Counted from the first letter of the stretch, positions 18,620-27,698 are shown. The stretch is DNA of 64,000 nt from Actinobacteria bacterium 69-20 (GCA_001897425.1 MKSW01000011.1:1-64000); one strand, 5' to 3'. The notes: a model not told the origin generated them from the sequence alone. Made by a program: numbers and translations.

Positions 18620-18789
18620 CGAGGAATGCATTCCGACCAGTTCCCGAACGCACTGACGACAGTTCTGCTGTACCGCCCTTCAGGCCTGACCCAGACATCA
18701 TCGGCAACATTGAGGGCAACAAGCGCATCCAGGAGCAGGACCGTAAGGCCGCCCGCGAGGTACTGCGCGAACTGGAAAGTGCGCATTGA
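18616..18789 (+). CDS. 57-residue charged protein coupled to a small membrane protein
   Basis: ATG 18616 overlaps the upstream stop and is preceded by GGAGAG (18605-18610). The product is polar: a Pro-rich first half and a C-terminal helix 'IQEQDRKAAREVLRELES' likely to form a coiled coil. It has no membrane segment and no recognised family. Tight coupling suggests that it works with the membrane protein upstream. About 180 bp without a gene follow. Confidence 0.5.
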   Translation: MTRNAFRPVPERTDDSSAVPPFRPDPDIIGNIEGNKRIQEQDRKAAREVLRELESAH

Positions 18790-18970
18790 ACGCCGGCTCC
18801 CAATGGAGTCCGCCTGCGTCAACGCCGACTTCCGGTGGAAGCCAGCCAGCACCGCCGTTGACCCCGAAAGCGAGAACCAGCGGTACTCAGAGCCATCCCG
18901 AGGTGGTTCGATCCTCGCGACAACCCCGTGGTCCCATCACACTGGCAGTCGACAATCGAGGCTCTTCGAC

Positions 18971-19366
18971 ATGAATAGCAAAATTGCGCAGATTATCGAA
19001 GAAGCGAGAGGCCTCCTGCGGCCAGAAAGAATCCGCACGGAACGAATACAGGACGACTGGCTTATCTCGTTTGAACCCGGCAATGATGGAGCGCTTGCGC
19101 TTTATATTCGTACGGGCGACAAGTGGGCCTTCCTTTCCTTTGGTGCGTTCGACGGCGGCCTAGAATTCTCTCTCGACACGGAACTATCTGACCTCCGACG
19201 AGTGTTCGAATCTGTTTCGGCCGGTAACGTGACCATTCACGTCATCAAGCATCGACGTCGCTGTATCTTTTCGAGTGTTGATATGGACGCCGGTTACGTC
19301 CTTCGCGCGAGCCTTGGCCTCATCGAAATGATCGGCCACGGCGAGGTGTTCCATCCTGTGCGCTGA
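18971..19366 (+). CDS. Unknown cytosolic protein, candidate immunity protein of an RHS toxin system
   Basis: The product has 131 residues. GC content is near 50 percent, well below the flanks, with AT-rich third positions, so the gene is probably foreign. It has alternating beta and helical segments, no signal peptide and no membrane helix. I do not recognise the family. It lies directly before a fragment of an RHS-repeat protein (19372-19674). Small low-GC orphan genes beside RHS fragments are commonly immunity genes for polymorphic toxins, so that is my inference, not a demonstrated match. There is no strong ribosome-binding site. Confidence 0.5.
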   Translation: MNSKIAQIIEEARGLLRPERIRTERIQDDWLISFEPGNDGALALYIRTGDKWAFLSFGAFDGGLEFSLDTELSDLRRVFESVSAGNVTIHVIKHRRRCIFSSVDMDAGYVLRASLGLIEMIGHGEVFHPVR

Positions 19367-19371
19367 GCCTG

Positions 19372-19674
19372 GTGACCGAGGTGCGCCGACCGCTGTCCAC
19401 CGGCACCGATGCGGGCACGACGGTGACCGTCGACTACACGGTAGCCACTCAGCCAGCACCCAATGCGACCTGCGGCGGCAAGCCGGAATGGGCGGGACTG
19501 GTCTGCCGCACCTATCCGGCTGCCCAACCCGTTGGACAGCCGCTACCCGACCGTGTCATCGCCGCCTACTCGATGCGGCTGCGACCGGTCACGCAGGTCG
19601 AGACCGGCGGCGCCGCCATCCGCACCACCACCGACGCCACGGCCGGGCTCACCCTCATGGAACGGTTCAAGTAA
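19372..19674 (+). pseudogene. Fragment of an RHS/YD-repeat protein
   Basis: The 100-residue frame contains the stretch 'CGGKPEWAGLVCRTYPAAQP' and 'MRLRPVTQVETGGAAIRTTTDA', characteristic of the core of large actinobacterial RHS-repeat (polymorphic toxin) proteins, in which such motifs sit inside proteins of more than 1500 residues. Here there is no signal peptide, no YD-repeat run and no toxin tip, and the frame opens without a clear ribosome-binding site. I read it as a remnant left by recombination or decay. GC content is back to the genome level, unlike the gene before it. Confidence 0.6.
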
Positions 19675-19782
19675 GAAGGGCCAGCTACGTTGGGGACACC
19701 CGCGACAACCGGTGCGTTCGCGTCGACAGGGCCCGCACGGTGCCATAACGTGACGGTGTCCGGTCGGGCGAGAGGTGGGCAC

Positions 19783-21471
19783 ATGGCGACGGGCGCACAG
19801 GCGCTGCTGCAGACCCTGGTAGGCGCGGGCGTCACGACCTGCTTCACCAACCCCGGCACGTCCGAGATGCACTTCGTCGCCGCGCTCGACCAGGTGCCCG
19901 AGATGCATGCCGTGCTCACGCTTTTCGAGGGCGTGGCGACCGGCGCCGCCGATGGATACGCGCGGATGACGGGTCGGCCCGCGGCCACCCTGCTGCATCT
20001 CGGGCCGGGGCTGGGCAACGGGCTCGCGAACCTGCACAACGCCCGGCGGGCGCAGGTGCCGCTGCTGAACATCATTGGCGACCACGCCACCTACCACGTT
20101 CCGTTCGACGCCCAGCTGCAATCGGACATCGAGACGGTCGCGCGCAACGTGTCGCCGCACTGGGTGCGCACGGCGACGAGCACGCTCACGCTCACCCGGG
20201 ACGCGACCGATGCGATCGCCGCCGCCTGTGGGCCGCCGCCCCGGATCGCGACCCTCATCGTGCCCGCGGACGTGTCCTGGGGGGAAGGCGCCGAGCCGGT
20301 GCAGCCGCTGCCGCTCGCCCCCGCGCCCCCGGCGGACGGCAATGTCATCGGCGAGATCCGAGGCGTGCTCGGCGCGGGCCACCGGACGGCGCTATTGCTC
20401 GGCGGCGCGGCGCTGCACGGCACCGCGCTGCGGACGGCCGGGCGGATCGCGGTAGCCACCGGAGCGAAGCTCTTCGCCGAGGTGTTCCCGGCCCGGATCG
20501 AGCGCGGTACCGGTCTGCCGCAAGTCGAGCGGATCGCGTACTTCGCCGAGATGGTCGCGGCGCAGCTGGCCGGATTTCAGCATCTCGTGCTGGTCGACAC
20601 GTCGGCTCCGGTGTCGTTCTTCGGCTATCCGGGGAAGAAGAGCTATCTGGTGCCGGACGGGTGCCGCGTCCACCAGTTGTGCCACGACACCGACGACGTC
20701 GCAGCCAGTCTCGCGGCCCTCGCCGACGCGGTAGGCGCCCCTCGGCAGACCACTCCAGGGCACCCCCCATCCGGCCAGGTCCCAGCCTCGCAGCAACCGG
20801 CCGGTGTCCGGCCGGGCAACGGGCCGCTCACGGCCGATTCGGTGTGCCGGACGGTCGCGGCGCTGCTCCCGCACGGCGCGATCGTCTCCGACGAGGCGCT
20901 CACCTCCGGCAGCACTTTCGCGGCGGCTAGCGCGGGCGCACCACCGCACGATGTGCTCACCCTCGCCGGCGGCGCGATCGGCCAGGGCCTCCCGGTCGCG
21001 GTCGGCGCGGCGATCGCCTGCCCGGACCGACCGGTCATCGCGCTCGAGGCGGACGGCTCGGCCATGTACACGATCCAGGCCCTGTGGACCATGGCGCACG
21101 AGAACCTCGACATCACGGTCGTGATCCTGAACAACCGCAGCTACGGGATCCTGAACGTCGAACTGCAGCGGGTCCAGGCGAGCGCCGCCGGGCCGCGGGC
21201 CACCGCCCAACTCGACCTTGGCAACCCGAACCTCGACTTCGTGTCGCTAGGAACCGGTCTCGGCGTGCCGTCGGTACGGTCCACGACCACCTTCGAGTTC
21301 GCGGCGCAGCTGGCCAACGCGCTGGCCGAGCCCGGCCCGCACCTGATCGAAGCGGTGATCCCGCAGGTGTTCACCGGTCGCAAGCTGCGCGCGCTGCCCT
21401 ACGCGCTCCGCGCCATGGAATCCCTCCCCGCCCCGCTCGCCAAGGCCGTCAAACGCCGGATTGCGCCGTGA
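19783..21471 (+). CDS. Thiamine-diphosphate-dependent enzyme, acetolactate synthase-like (IlvX type)
   Basis: The product has 562 residues with the three-domain ThDP decarboxylase fold. The conserved cofactor-activating glutamate is E49 in 'TLFEGVATGAADGYARM'. A central domain precedes the ThDP/Mg-binding segment 'EADGSAMYTIQALWTM...NNRSYGIL', where the first Gly of the usual GDG is replaced. It resembles the IlvX group (Rv3509c) rather than the main acetolactate synthase, so the substrate is unknown. ATG 19783 follows AGAGGTGGG. The stop is one base before the start of the FAD dehydrogenase, so the two almost certainly form an operon. Confidence 0.85.
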   Translation: MATGAQALLQTLVGAGVTTCFTNPGTSEMHFVAALDQVPEMHAVLTLFEGVATGAADGYARMTGRPAATLLHLGPGLGNGLANLHNARRAQVPLLNIIGDHATYHVPFDAQLQSDIETVARNVSPHWVRTATSTLTLTRDATDAIAAACGPPPRIATLIVPADVSWGEGAEPVQPLPLAPAPPADGNVIGEIRGVLGAGHRTALLLGGAALHGTALRTAGRIAVATGAKLFAEVFPARIERGTGLPQVERIAYFAEMVAAQLAGFQHLVLVDTSAPVSFFGYPGKKSYLVPDGCRVHQLCHDTDDVAASLAALADAVGAPRQTTPGHPPSGQVPASQQPAGVRPGNGPLTADSVCRTVAALLPHGAIVSDEALTSGSTFAAASAGAPPHDVLTLAGGAIGQGLPVAVGAAIACPDRPVIALEADGSAMYTIQALWTMAHENLDITVVILNNRSYGILNVELQRVQASAAGPRATAQLDLGNPNLDFVSLGTGLGVPSVRSTTTFEFAAQLANALAEPGPHLIEAVIPQVFTGRKLRALPYALRAMESLPAPLAKAVKRRIAP

Positions 21472-21472
21472 G

Positions 21473-23086
21473 ATGACGCACTCGAACCCCGAAACACGTT
21501 CAGCCGTGGACGTTCTCATCGCCGGTGGCGGCATCAGCGCGTTGATCGCCGCCGCCGAAATCGCCGCGAAGGGCCGGCGGGTCGCGATCTACGAGAGAGG
21601 GCCGCGTGAATGGCTGGGCGGCCAGTGCCGCGACGCGTTCGGCGGAATCTTCCTCGTCGGCAGCCCCGAACAGCGCCGGGTCGGCATCCGCGACTCGTTC
21701 GACCTCGCCTGGGCGGACTGGCAGGGCTACGCCGAGTTCGAACCCGAGGACATCCACCAGATCGCTTGGGCCAGAAAGTATATCGAGCGCTGCATCCCGG
21801 ACGTGCGCGAGTGGCTGACAGCACAAGGCCTCCGTTTCGTGCCGGTCGCCAACTGGGCCGAGCGCGCCGAGCACGGCCGGGGCAACCGCGTCCCGAGATT
21901 CCACCTGCTGTGGGGGTGCGGCCCCGGCCTGGTGACCGCCGCGCTGCGCGGGATTCGCCAGTTCGAGGGTGGGCGCATCGACCTCCACTGCGACCACCGG
22001 GTGGACGAGTTGATCATCGAAGGCGGGGCCGTCACCGGCGTGCGCGGACAGGGCCCCGTCGGCCCGTTCGAGGCCCGCGCCGAACACATCGTCATCGCCG
22101 GCGGCGGACGTACCGGGAACTTGGCCAAGGTCCGCGAGAGCTGGCCCCGGGACGCGTGGGGCGAGCCGCCGCAGGATCTGCTCGCCGGGGTCTGGCCGAA
22201 CCTCGACGGCCGACTGCACGACGCGGCGGCCGAGTCCGGCGCGTCGCTCACGCACCTGGAGAACATGTGGGTCTATGCGGCGGGTGTCGCGCATTGGCAG
22301 GCGGAGTTCGATGGGCACGGGCTCGCGATCATCCCGCCGAAGTCGGCGCTCTGGATGCGGGCCGACGGATCGCGGTTCACGCCGCCGATCCTCGCCGGGT
22401 ACGACACCCGCGAGGCCGTCGCCCGGATCACGCGGAGCGACCACCCGTGGTCGTGGATGGTGCTCAACCGCGACATCCTCGCCAAGGAGATCGCCGTGCA
22501 GAGCGCCCGGTACAACCCGGCCTTCCGCGATCACCGAATCGGGCGGGTGGCGCAGGACCTCGTGTTCGGCAACACCGCGCTCGCTGAGCTGCTGATCCGT
22601 CGCAGCCGTGACGTCGTCACCGCGTCGACCCTCCCCGAACTGGCCGCGAAGATGACGGCGCTCACCCCCGACTCCCCCATAGACACGGCCGCACTGGTAC
22701 GCGACGTCGGCGCCTACGACGCCGAGATCGGCCGCGGCCGAAAGCTTTTCACCGATCCGCAGCTGGTCTCGCTGCGCAATATCCGCGCCTTCCTCGGCGA
22801 CAAGGTGCGCACTGCCGCGTTCAAGCCCATCGCCGCCGGCTCCCGCAGCGAGCTGGTGGCCATCCGGCTGCGCCCCGTCGTCCGAAAGACGTTGGGCGGC
22901 ATCGAAACCGACGAGGCCTGCCGCGTCGTGCGCACGGACGGGTCGGTACTGCCGGGGCTGTACGCGATCGGCGAGGCAGCCGGGTTCGGCGGCGGGGGCA
23001 TGAACGGCAAGCGCACCCTGGAGGGCACCCTGCTCGGCGGCTGCATCTTCACCGCCCGCGAGCTGGCGAGGTCGCTCGGTTCGTGA
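21473..23086 (+). CDS. FAD-dependent dehydrogenase of the fumarate reductase/3-ketosteroid dehydrogenase type
   Basis: The product has 537 residues. An N-terminal dinucleotide-binding fold with GGGISA at 18-23 and the acidic residue of 'VAIYERG' binds FAD. The C-terminal FAD motif 'PGLYAIGEAAGFGGGGMNG' is typical of fumarate reductase-like flavoproteins and 3-ketosteroid dehydrogenases. No signal peptide or haem motif is present, so the protein is cytosolic. ATG 21473 is one base after the stop of the ThDP enzyme; translation is probably coupled. The pair may act in succession on one substrate, which cannot be named from the sequence. Confidence 0.86.
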   Translation: MTHSNPETRSAVDVLIAGGGISALIAAAEIAAKGRRVAIYERGPREWLGGQCRDAFGGIFLVGSPEQRRVGIRDSFDLAWADWQGYAEFEPEDIHQIAWARKYIERCIPDVREWLTAQGLRFVPVANWAERAEHGRGNRVPRFHLLWGCGPGLVTAALRGIRQFEGGRIDLHCDHRVDELIIEGGAVTGVRGQGPVGPFEARAEHIVIAGGGRTGNLAKVRESWPRDAWGEPPQDLLAGVWPNLDGRLHDAAAESGASLTHLENMWVYAAGVAHWQAEFDGHGLAIIPPKSALWMRADGSRFTPPILAGYDTREAVARITRSDHPWSWMVLNRDILAKEIAVQSARYNPAFRDHRIGRVAQDLVFGNTALAELLIRRSRDVVTASTLPELAAKMTALTPDSPIDTAALVRDVGAYDAEIGRGRKLFTDPQLVSLRNIRAFLGDKVRTAAFKPIAAGSRSELVAIRLRPVVRKTLGGIETDEACRVVRTDGSVLPGLYAIGEAAGFGGGGMNGKRTLEGTLLGGCIFTARELARSLGS

Positions 23087-23102
23087 TCCGTCTCGTGATC
23101 CG

Positions 23103-23168
23103 TCGCCGAGCGGTGCGAAATTGCGGACGAATCGGGCCGGATGGGGTGCATTTCGCACCGCTCGGCGA
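23103..23168. terminator. Long perfect stem-loop between the flavoprotein gene and fumarase
   Basis: The arms 23103-23121 and 23150-23168 are perfectly complementary over 19 bp (TCGCCGAGCGGTGCGAAAT and its complement), enclosing a 28-base loop that can pair a little further with one bulge. It lies 17 bp after the flavoprotein stop. There is no T-run, as is usual for high-GC terminators. It could instead be a repetitive extragenic palindrome or an operator of fum. Confidence 0.6.
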
Positions 23169-23239
23169 GGGCGTGCTGGGCGGGCGCTGTGACCGAGGTC
23201 TGGTTGGCGTGCCCGCTATGCCCGGATACCGTTGACGGC

Positions 23240-24682
23240 ATGGCAGACGACACTCCAGGCAGCACCGCGACCGGCACCCCAGGCGACGCTCTGAACGACA
23301 CCGCGTACCGCATCGAGCACGACACCATGGGTGAGGTCCGCGTACCGGCGAAGGCGAAGTACCAGGCGCAGACCCAGCGGGCCGTGGACAACTTTCCGAT
23401 CTCGCACCGCGGGTTGGAGCGCGCCCAGATCCGCGCGCTGGCGCTGATCAAGTCCGCGGCAGCCACGGTGAACGCCCGGCTCGGCGTGATCGACGACGAG
23501 ACCTCGCGCGCGATCATCGCGGCCGCAGGTCGCGTCGCGGCGGGCGAGTTCGACGGCGACTTCCCCATCGACGTGTTCCAGACCGGCTCCGGCACCAGCT
23601 CCAACATGAACACCAACGAGGTGCTGGCGACCCTCGCCACCGAGTCGCTCGGCCGCAAGGTGCATCCCAACGACCACGTCAACGCGTCCCAATCGTCCAA
23701 CGACGTGTTCCCCACCTCGATCCACGTAGCCGCGACCGAGGCCGTCACCCGCGACCTGATCCCGGCCCTCGATTGCCTCGCCGCGAGCCTGGAACGCAAG
23801 GCCGACGAGTGGGCGACCGTCGTCAAGTCCGGCCGCACCCACCTGATGGACGCGACACCGGTCACCCTCGGGCAGGAGTTCGGCGGGTACGCCGCGCAGA
23901 TCCGTTACGGCATCGAACGATTGGACGCCTCGCTGCCGCGGCTGGCGGAACTTCCGCTCGGCGGCACGGCCGTCGGCACCGGCATCAACACGAAGCCCGG
24001 ATTCCCGGCCGCCGTCATCGAAGAACTCAGCCGCGCCACCGGTCTGCAGTTCACCGAGGCGCGCAACCACTTCGAGGCGCAGGGCGCCCGGGACGGCCTG
24101 GTGGAGACGTCCGGCCAACTACGCACGATCGCGGTCTCGCTCACCAAGATCTGCAACGACATCCGCTGGATGGGCTCCGGCCCGCTCGCCGGCCTCGCCG
24201 AGATCCACCTGCCGGACCTGCAGCCGGGCAGCTCGATCATGCCGGGCAAGGTGAACCCGGTGCTGCCGGAGGCGTGCGTACAGGTGGCCGCACAGGTGAT
24301 CGGCAACGACGCGACGGTCGCCTTCGCGGGCAGCCAGGGAAACTTCGAACTCAACGTGATGCTGCCGCTGATGGCTCGGAACCTGCTCGAATCCATCCGC
24401 CTGCTCTCGAACGTCACGCGGCTGCTCGCCGATCGCTGCATCGACGGCCTCGTCGCAGATGTGGCGCGCTGCAAGAACTTTGCCGAGTCCAGCCCGTCGA
24501 TCGTGACCCCGCTGAACAAGTACATCGGCTACGAAGAAGCCGCGTCCGTCGCCAAGCAGGCCCTCAAGGAGGGCAAGACGATCAAGGCCGTGGTGCTCGA
24601 ACGCGGCCACGTCGAGGCCGGCAAGCTCACGGCCGAGCAGCTCGACGCGGCGCTCGACGTGCTGTCCATGACGCACCCGTAG
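23240..24682 (+). CDS. fumC: Class II fumarate hydratase
   Basis: The product has 480 residues. The lyase signature '[11 protein letters not shown]' carries the mobile catalytic loop serine, and '[14 protein letters not shown]' and '[14 protein letters not shown]' line the active site. It interconverts fumarate and malate in the citric acid cycle as a cytosolic homotetramer. ATG 23240 fits the family start; the first 25 residues are a polar extension. GATACC about nine bases upstream could be the -10 box of a near-leaderless transcript. It is a backbone gene, Rv1098c-like; the usual neighbour glpX is missing. Confidence 0.96.
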   Translation: MADDTPGSTATGTPGDALNDTAYRIEHDTMGEVRVPAKAKYQAQTQRAVDNFPISHRGLERAQIRALALIKSAAATVNARLGVIDDETSRAIIAAAGRVAAGEFDGDFPIDVFQTGSGTSSNMNTNEVLATLATESLGRKVHPNDHVNASQSSNDVFPTSIHVAATEAVTRDLIPALDCLAASLERKADEWATVVKSGRTHLMDATPVTLGQEFGGYAAQIRYGIERLDASLPRLAELPLGGTAVGTGINTKPGFPAAVIEELSRATGLQFTEARNHFEAQGARDGLVETSGQLRTIAVSLTKICNDIRWMGSGPLAGLAEIHLPDLQPGSSIMPGKVNPVLPEACVQVAAQVIGNDATVAFAGSQGNFELNVMLPLMARNLLESIRLLSNVTRLLADRCIDGLVADVARCKNFAESSPSIVTPLNKYIGYEEAASVAKQALKEGKTIKAVVLERGHVEAGKLTAEQLDAALDVLSMTHP

Positions 24683-24707
24683 GCCCGCTCCGAAGGCGCC
24701 CGGCCGC

Positions 24708-24738
24708 GGCGCGCTTCGCGGTACCACCGGGTATGACG
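24708..24738. repeat. 31-bp repeat, near-identical to 35250-35280
   Basis: The segment begins GGCGCGCTTCGCGGTACC and ends GGGTATGACG. Only one of 31 positions differs from the copy at 35250-35280. Both copies lie just outside genes (here 26 bp after fum). The right end is the TATGACG core of the dispersed motif family, but the usual continuation is altered here. The sequence contains no gene. Confidence 0.7.
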
Positions 24739-24892
24739 GGGATGACGCCGTCCGGCGCAGCATGATCGGCGCGGCCTGGCAAAGCCCCGAGCCGCAGACT
24801 CGCCCGCCAACCCGACAACACCCGAGCGGTCTGCAGATAGGGATCCGCTTGCGGTAGGCGATTGCAGGCGCAGGCTTGGTAGCGTTCGCGGC

Positions 24893-25678
24893 ATGAGCTG
24901 TAATGAATTGCAGTTCGTTGGGCCAAATCCTGGCCGCTGGCTCCAAGACTCGCTGACGGTTCTCGACGGGCGCGTCGGATGCGTGGTGCCCGATCGCTAT
25001 CCTGCCTACGCCCGGGTTCTGCATCGCATCGATCCCGACGATCGCGCCATCCGATGGTCTGACGTGTGCGCCGCGACCGGTGCCGTGGCCCACCCACTGA
25101 TGCAGTGGCACATGATCAGCCGAGGCTGGACCGAACACACAGGCCCCGACCCGCTGCAGGGTCGTGGGTCGGACGACCCTCAGGAGGGTAATCTCGACCG
25201 AATCTCGATGACTGCCTTGTACGCGATCCTCACCCAGGCGACCGCCGTGGGCCAGGGTTTTCACGCATTCTGGACCGGCTGGGGCGGGCTTCGCCCCGGA
25301 TCTGTTTCGATCATCGAATTCGGCGGCGACGGACATGCCCGTACCCCGCCGGATTCGGCGTTCCCGTTCCCGCCCGAGATCGTGGGCGGCCCGACCCTGG
25401 ATCTGCCCGGCCGCGAATATCTGGTGTTCTCCGGCGCGCTCGAACCGAGACTGTTCGCCGACCGGCCAGGCAGCGTGTTTTGGCCGCAGTCCCCGAACCT
25501 TTCGTGGCCGGAGGATCACTCCTGGTGCGTGGCCACCGAAATAGACTTCGACTCCACCCTTGTTGCAGGCACTGCTGACCTCATCGAAGCGGTGTTGGCG
25601 CACCCAGCGTTAGAGGCCTGGCCCGTTACCGCGGACGACCGGCTCACGTTCGACGCCGACGTCATCAACGGTCCGTGA
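24893..25678 (+). CDS. Conserved-looking hypothetical protein, 261 residues
   Basis: The product is soluble with mixed alpha/beta character, rich in Trp and Pro ('FHAFWTGWGG', 'VFWPQSPNLSWPEDHSWCVATEID'), with no signal peptide or membrane helix. I recognise no domain. Codon use is normal for the genome. TAGCGT seven bases upstream of ATG 24893 could be a -10 box of a leaderless transcript. The gene stands alone between fumarase and the convergent arr gene. Confidence 0.75.
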   Translation: MSCNELQFVGPNPGRWLQDSLTVLDGRVGCVVPDRYPAYARVLHRIDPDDRAIRWSDVCAATGAVAHPLMQWHMISRGWTEHTGPDPLQGRGSDDPQEGNLDRISMTALYAILTQATAVGQGFHAFWTGWGGLRPGSVSIIEFGGDGHARTPPDSAFPFPPEIVGGPTLDLPGREYLVFSGALEPRLFADRPGSVFWPQSPNLSWPEDHSWCVATEIDFDSTLVAGTADLIEAVLAHPALEAWPVTADDRLTFDADVINGP

Positions 25679-25771
25679 CAAACGCGGATTCAGCGATCAG
25701 ACCACGCGAACGCACCCTGATCCGGATGTGGTGCCAGGCTTCGGCACGTGACCTTGGCTTTTCACTCACGC

Positions 25772-26194
25772 TCAATTGAGGATCTCGCCGCCCCCGCCCG
25801 ACAGCAACGCCGACAGTCGTTGCCGCCAGGCTTGCAGCTGTTCGGGTGTCAGCCGGGTCCATTCGGTGATCTCGCCGATGATCCGCAGTGGTGCGCTGCT
25901 GCGGTAGGACCGGGTGGGGTTGCCAGGGAACTTCTTGTCGGTCACGTTCGGGTCGTTCTCGAACGGGCCGGTCGGCTCGACCGCGTACACCCGCGGTATC
26001 GCGTCGCCGCCGGCGAGTTCGGCGGCGATCTCCGCGGCCAGGCCGGCGCCGTCGACGAGAGCGGTGAAGTAAACGTGGTTCATGACGATCTCCGGTCGGT
26101 AGTTCGACCGGTGGCCCGAGGTGAGGAACTCACCCACGCTCAGATCCGCGATCGTGCCGTGGAAGAACGGACCCTCATCGAGCCGTTCGAGCAT
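25772..26194 (-). CDS. arr: Rifampin ADP-ribosyltransferase
   Basis: The product has 140 residues, the normal Arr length. Family landmarks include 'FFHGTIADLSVGEFL' near the start, 'MNHVYFTA' and the very conserved 'VEPTGPFENDPNVTDKKFPG' followed by 'NPTRSYRS'. Arr transfers ADP-ribose from NAD+ to the 23-hydroxyl of rifamycins and inactivates them in the cytosol. Chromosomal arr genes are common in environmental mycobacteria and relatives. The ATG follows AAGGAA at a suitable distance. The gene is divergent from the DUF218 gene, and a strong hairpin (26249-26267) stands 55 bp upstream of its start. Confidence 0.93.
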   Translation of the reverse strand: MLERLDEGPFFHGTIADLSVGEFLTSGHRSNYRPEIVMNHVYFTALVDGAGLAAEIAAELAGGDAIPRVYAVEPTGPFENDPNVTDKKFPGNPTRSYRSSAPLRIIGEITEWTRLTPEQLQAWRQRLSALLSGGGGEILN

Positions 26195-26248
26195 GTGGGA
26201 TTCCTTCCGCCTACCTCGTGTGGGACACCCGAGTCTGCCGCATCATGC

Positions 26249-26267
26249 GGGGCTTGCGGCAAGCCCC
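26249..26267. promoter_or_regulatory. 8-bp perfect hairpin in the arr/DUF218 divergent gap
   Basis: GGGGCTTG and CAAGCCCC flank a three-base loop. It lies in the 191-bp space between two divergent start codons, so it is either in a 5' untranslated region or a symmetric operator. Its role is not known. Confidence 0.45.
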
Positions 26268-26385
26268 CACCCGCGCCATATCCTGAAAATGAAGGCGGCG
26301 AAACGAGCGTCGCGGGCGATCGCCCGGCCGCGCACGTCGGCGACTCGAGCAGCCGCTTCCGGGCGCGATAGGAGCCAGGGGCGTC

Positions 26386-27078
26386 ATGGGTAATGAGCGC
26401 GGCAGCGACGAGCACACCGCCCGGTCGCGTCGCGCCCGGAAGCGGCTGCCGATCGTCATGGGTACTGCGGTCGTGACGATCGCGGCGATCACCATCGGAT
26501 GCACTCTGTGGGTTCGGGCGTCGACGGCGGCGCACCGCTTCACCCTTGCCGACGCGCCGACAACTCCGGTGGCCATCGTGCTCGGCGCAGGACTGCTCGC
26601 CGACGGGGCACCCTCCCCAGCGCTGCGGGCCCGACTCGACGACGCCATCACTCTCTTCGGGCGCGACACCGTACAGGCGCTGCTGGTCTCCGGAGACAAC
26701 GGCACCATCGACCACGACGAACCAACGGCCATGCGCGACTATCTCGTCGCACACGGCATTCCCGACTCGAAGATCGTGCTCGACTACGCCGGTTTCAGCA
26801 CCTGGGATTCCTGCGTGCGGGCCAAGGAGGTGTTCGGTGTGCGGCGCGTCCTGGTCGTCACCCAACAATTCCACCTGCCGCGCGCCGTGTTCCTATGCCG
26901 ACATGCGGGGCTCGACGCCAACGGCGCCTCCGACGATCACCCCGAAGCCGGCCGAGCCAGCTTCGCGCTCCGCGAGATCCCCGCGAACGTCAAGGCCGCC
27001 TGGAGCGCCATCGTCCACCCGTCCCCGAAATACCTCGGCCCACACGAAACGGGTATCGACGACGCACTCGCCGAATAG
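26386..27078 (+). CDS. DUF218 family protein (YdcF/SanA-like), membrane anchored
   Basis: The product has 230 residues. A single transmembrane helix at about 23-43 follows a basic N-terminus, so the domain is probably extracytoplasmic. The DUF218 core shows 'VAIVLGAGLLADGAPSPALRARLDDA', 'LLVSGDNG', 'DYAGFSTWDSCVRAKEVFGVRRVLVVTQQFHLPRAVFLC', matching SanA-type proteins implicated in envelope integrity and vancomycin tolerance. The precise enzymatic role is unknown. The gene is divergent from arr, with a candidate ribosome-binding site AGGAG about eleven bases upstream. Confidence 0.85.
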   Translation: MGNERGSDEHTARSRRARKRLPIVMGTAVVTIAAITIGCTLWVRASTAAHRFTLADAPTTPVAIVLGAGLLADGAPSPALRARLDDAITLFGRDTVQALLVSGDNGTIDHDEPTAMRDYLVAHGIPDSKIVLDYAGFSTWDSCVRAKEVFGVRRVLVVTQQFHLPRAVFLCRHAGLDANGASDDHPEAGRASFALREIPANVKAAWSAIVHPSPKYLGPHETGIDDALAE

Positions 27079-27313
27079 CAAAGACCCGCTACGCGACGCG
27101 AGCCTCTCGCTCTCGGACGGGCGTTGGAGCCAACGCTATATGACGAGCAGCCTGTGCCCACGTTGCGGCGAAACCAGCCGCCAAGGTCCAGCCCGTACAG
27201 CCGACCGCACGGGTCGCCTATCCAGGAGGGTGTGTTGCTACAGGCCCGTCTGTCACCGGATCCCCGGCCGCTGAGGAATCGGTCTCCGGTCGGGCCGGAA
27301 CGATACTGGTGCC

Positions 27314-27667
27314 ATGGCGAGCGGCGTGGTGAAGTTCTTCAAGGCCGAGAAGGGCTGGGGCGCGATCAGTTGCGACGAGCTTCCGGACGGACAAGATGTT
27401 TGGGTCCACTTCTCGGACATTGAGGCGACCGGCTACCGCAGCCTGGACGCCGGCGACATCGTCGACTTCGACTACGAGCACACCCGGCAGGACAGCTTCA
27501 ACTTCAGGGCAACCCGAGTCCGACGGTTGGCGCCCGGCCCGGCGCCCGTCCTGCGGCGGCAGGGACATCGCGTTGTCATGGCGCCCGCGGACACCCCGGA
27601 CACGCCGTTGACACCTCGGCCGCATCGCTCAGGGAACCCGACACCCGAGCGCGACTGCGCCAGTTGA
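27314..27667 (+). CDS. Cold-shock domain protein with C-terminal extension
   Basis: The product has 117 residues. The first 67 are a cold-shock OB-fold with the RNP1-like 'KGWGAIS' and RNP2-like 'VWVHFSDI' motifs, which bind single-stranded nucleic acid. The usual protein is about 67 residues long; here a basic, Pro-rich tail of 50 residues is added. It probably acts as an RNA chaperone in the cytosol. It lies alone in a 235-bp upstream gap with no clear operator, and an XRE regulator follows 31 bp later. Confidence 0.85.
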   Translation: MASGVVKFFKAEKGWGAISCDELPDGQDVWVHFSDIEATGYRSLDAGDIVDFDYEHTRQDSFNFRATRVRRLAPGPAPVLRRQGHRVVMAPADTPDTPLTPRPHRSGNPTPERDCAS

Positions 27668-27698
27668 CGCTGGTAGCCCCTTGAAGGGATCAGGAGCG

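Noticed and set aside
18895..18925. tRNA-like T-arm (CGAGG...GGTTCGAT...CCTCG)
   Set aside because: The loop has nine bases instead of seven and no acceptor, D or anticodon arm can be built upstream.
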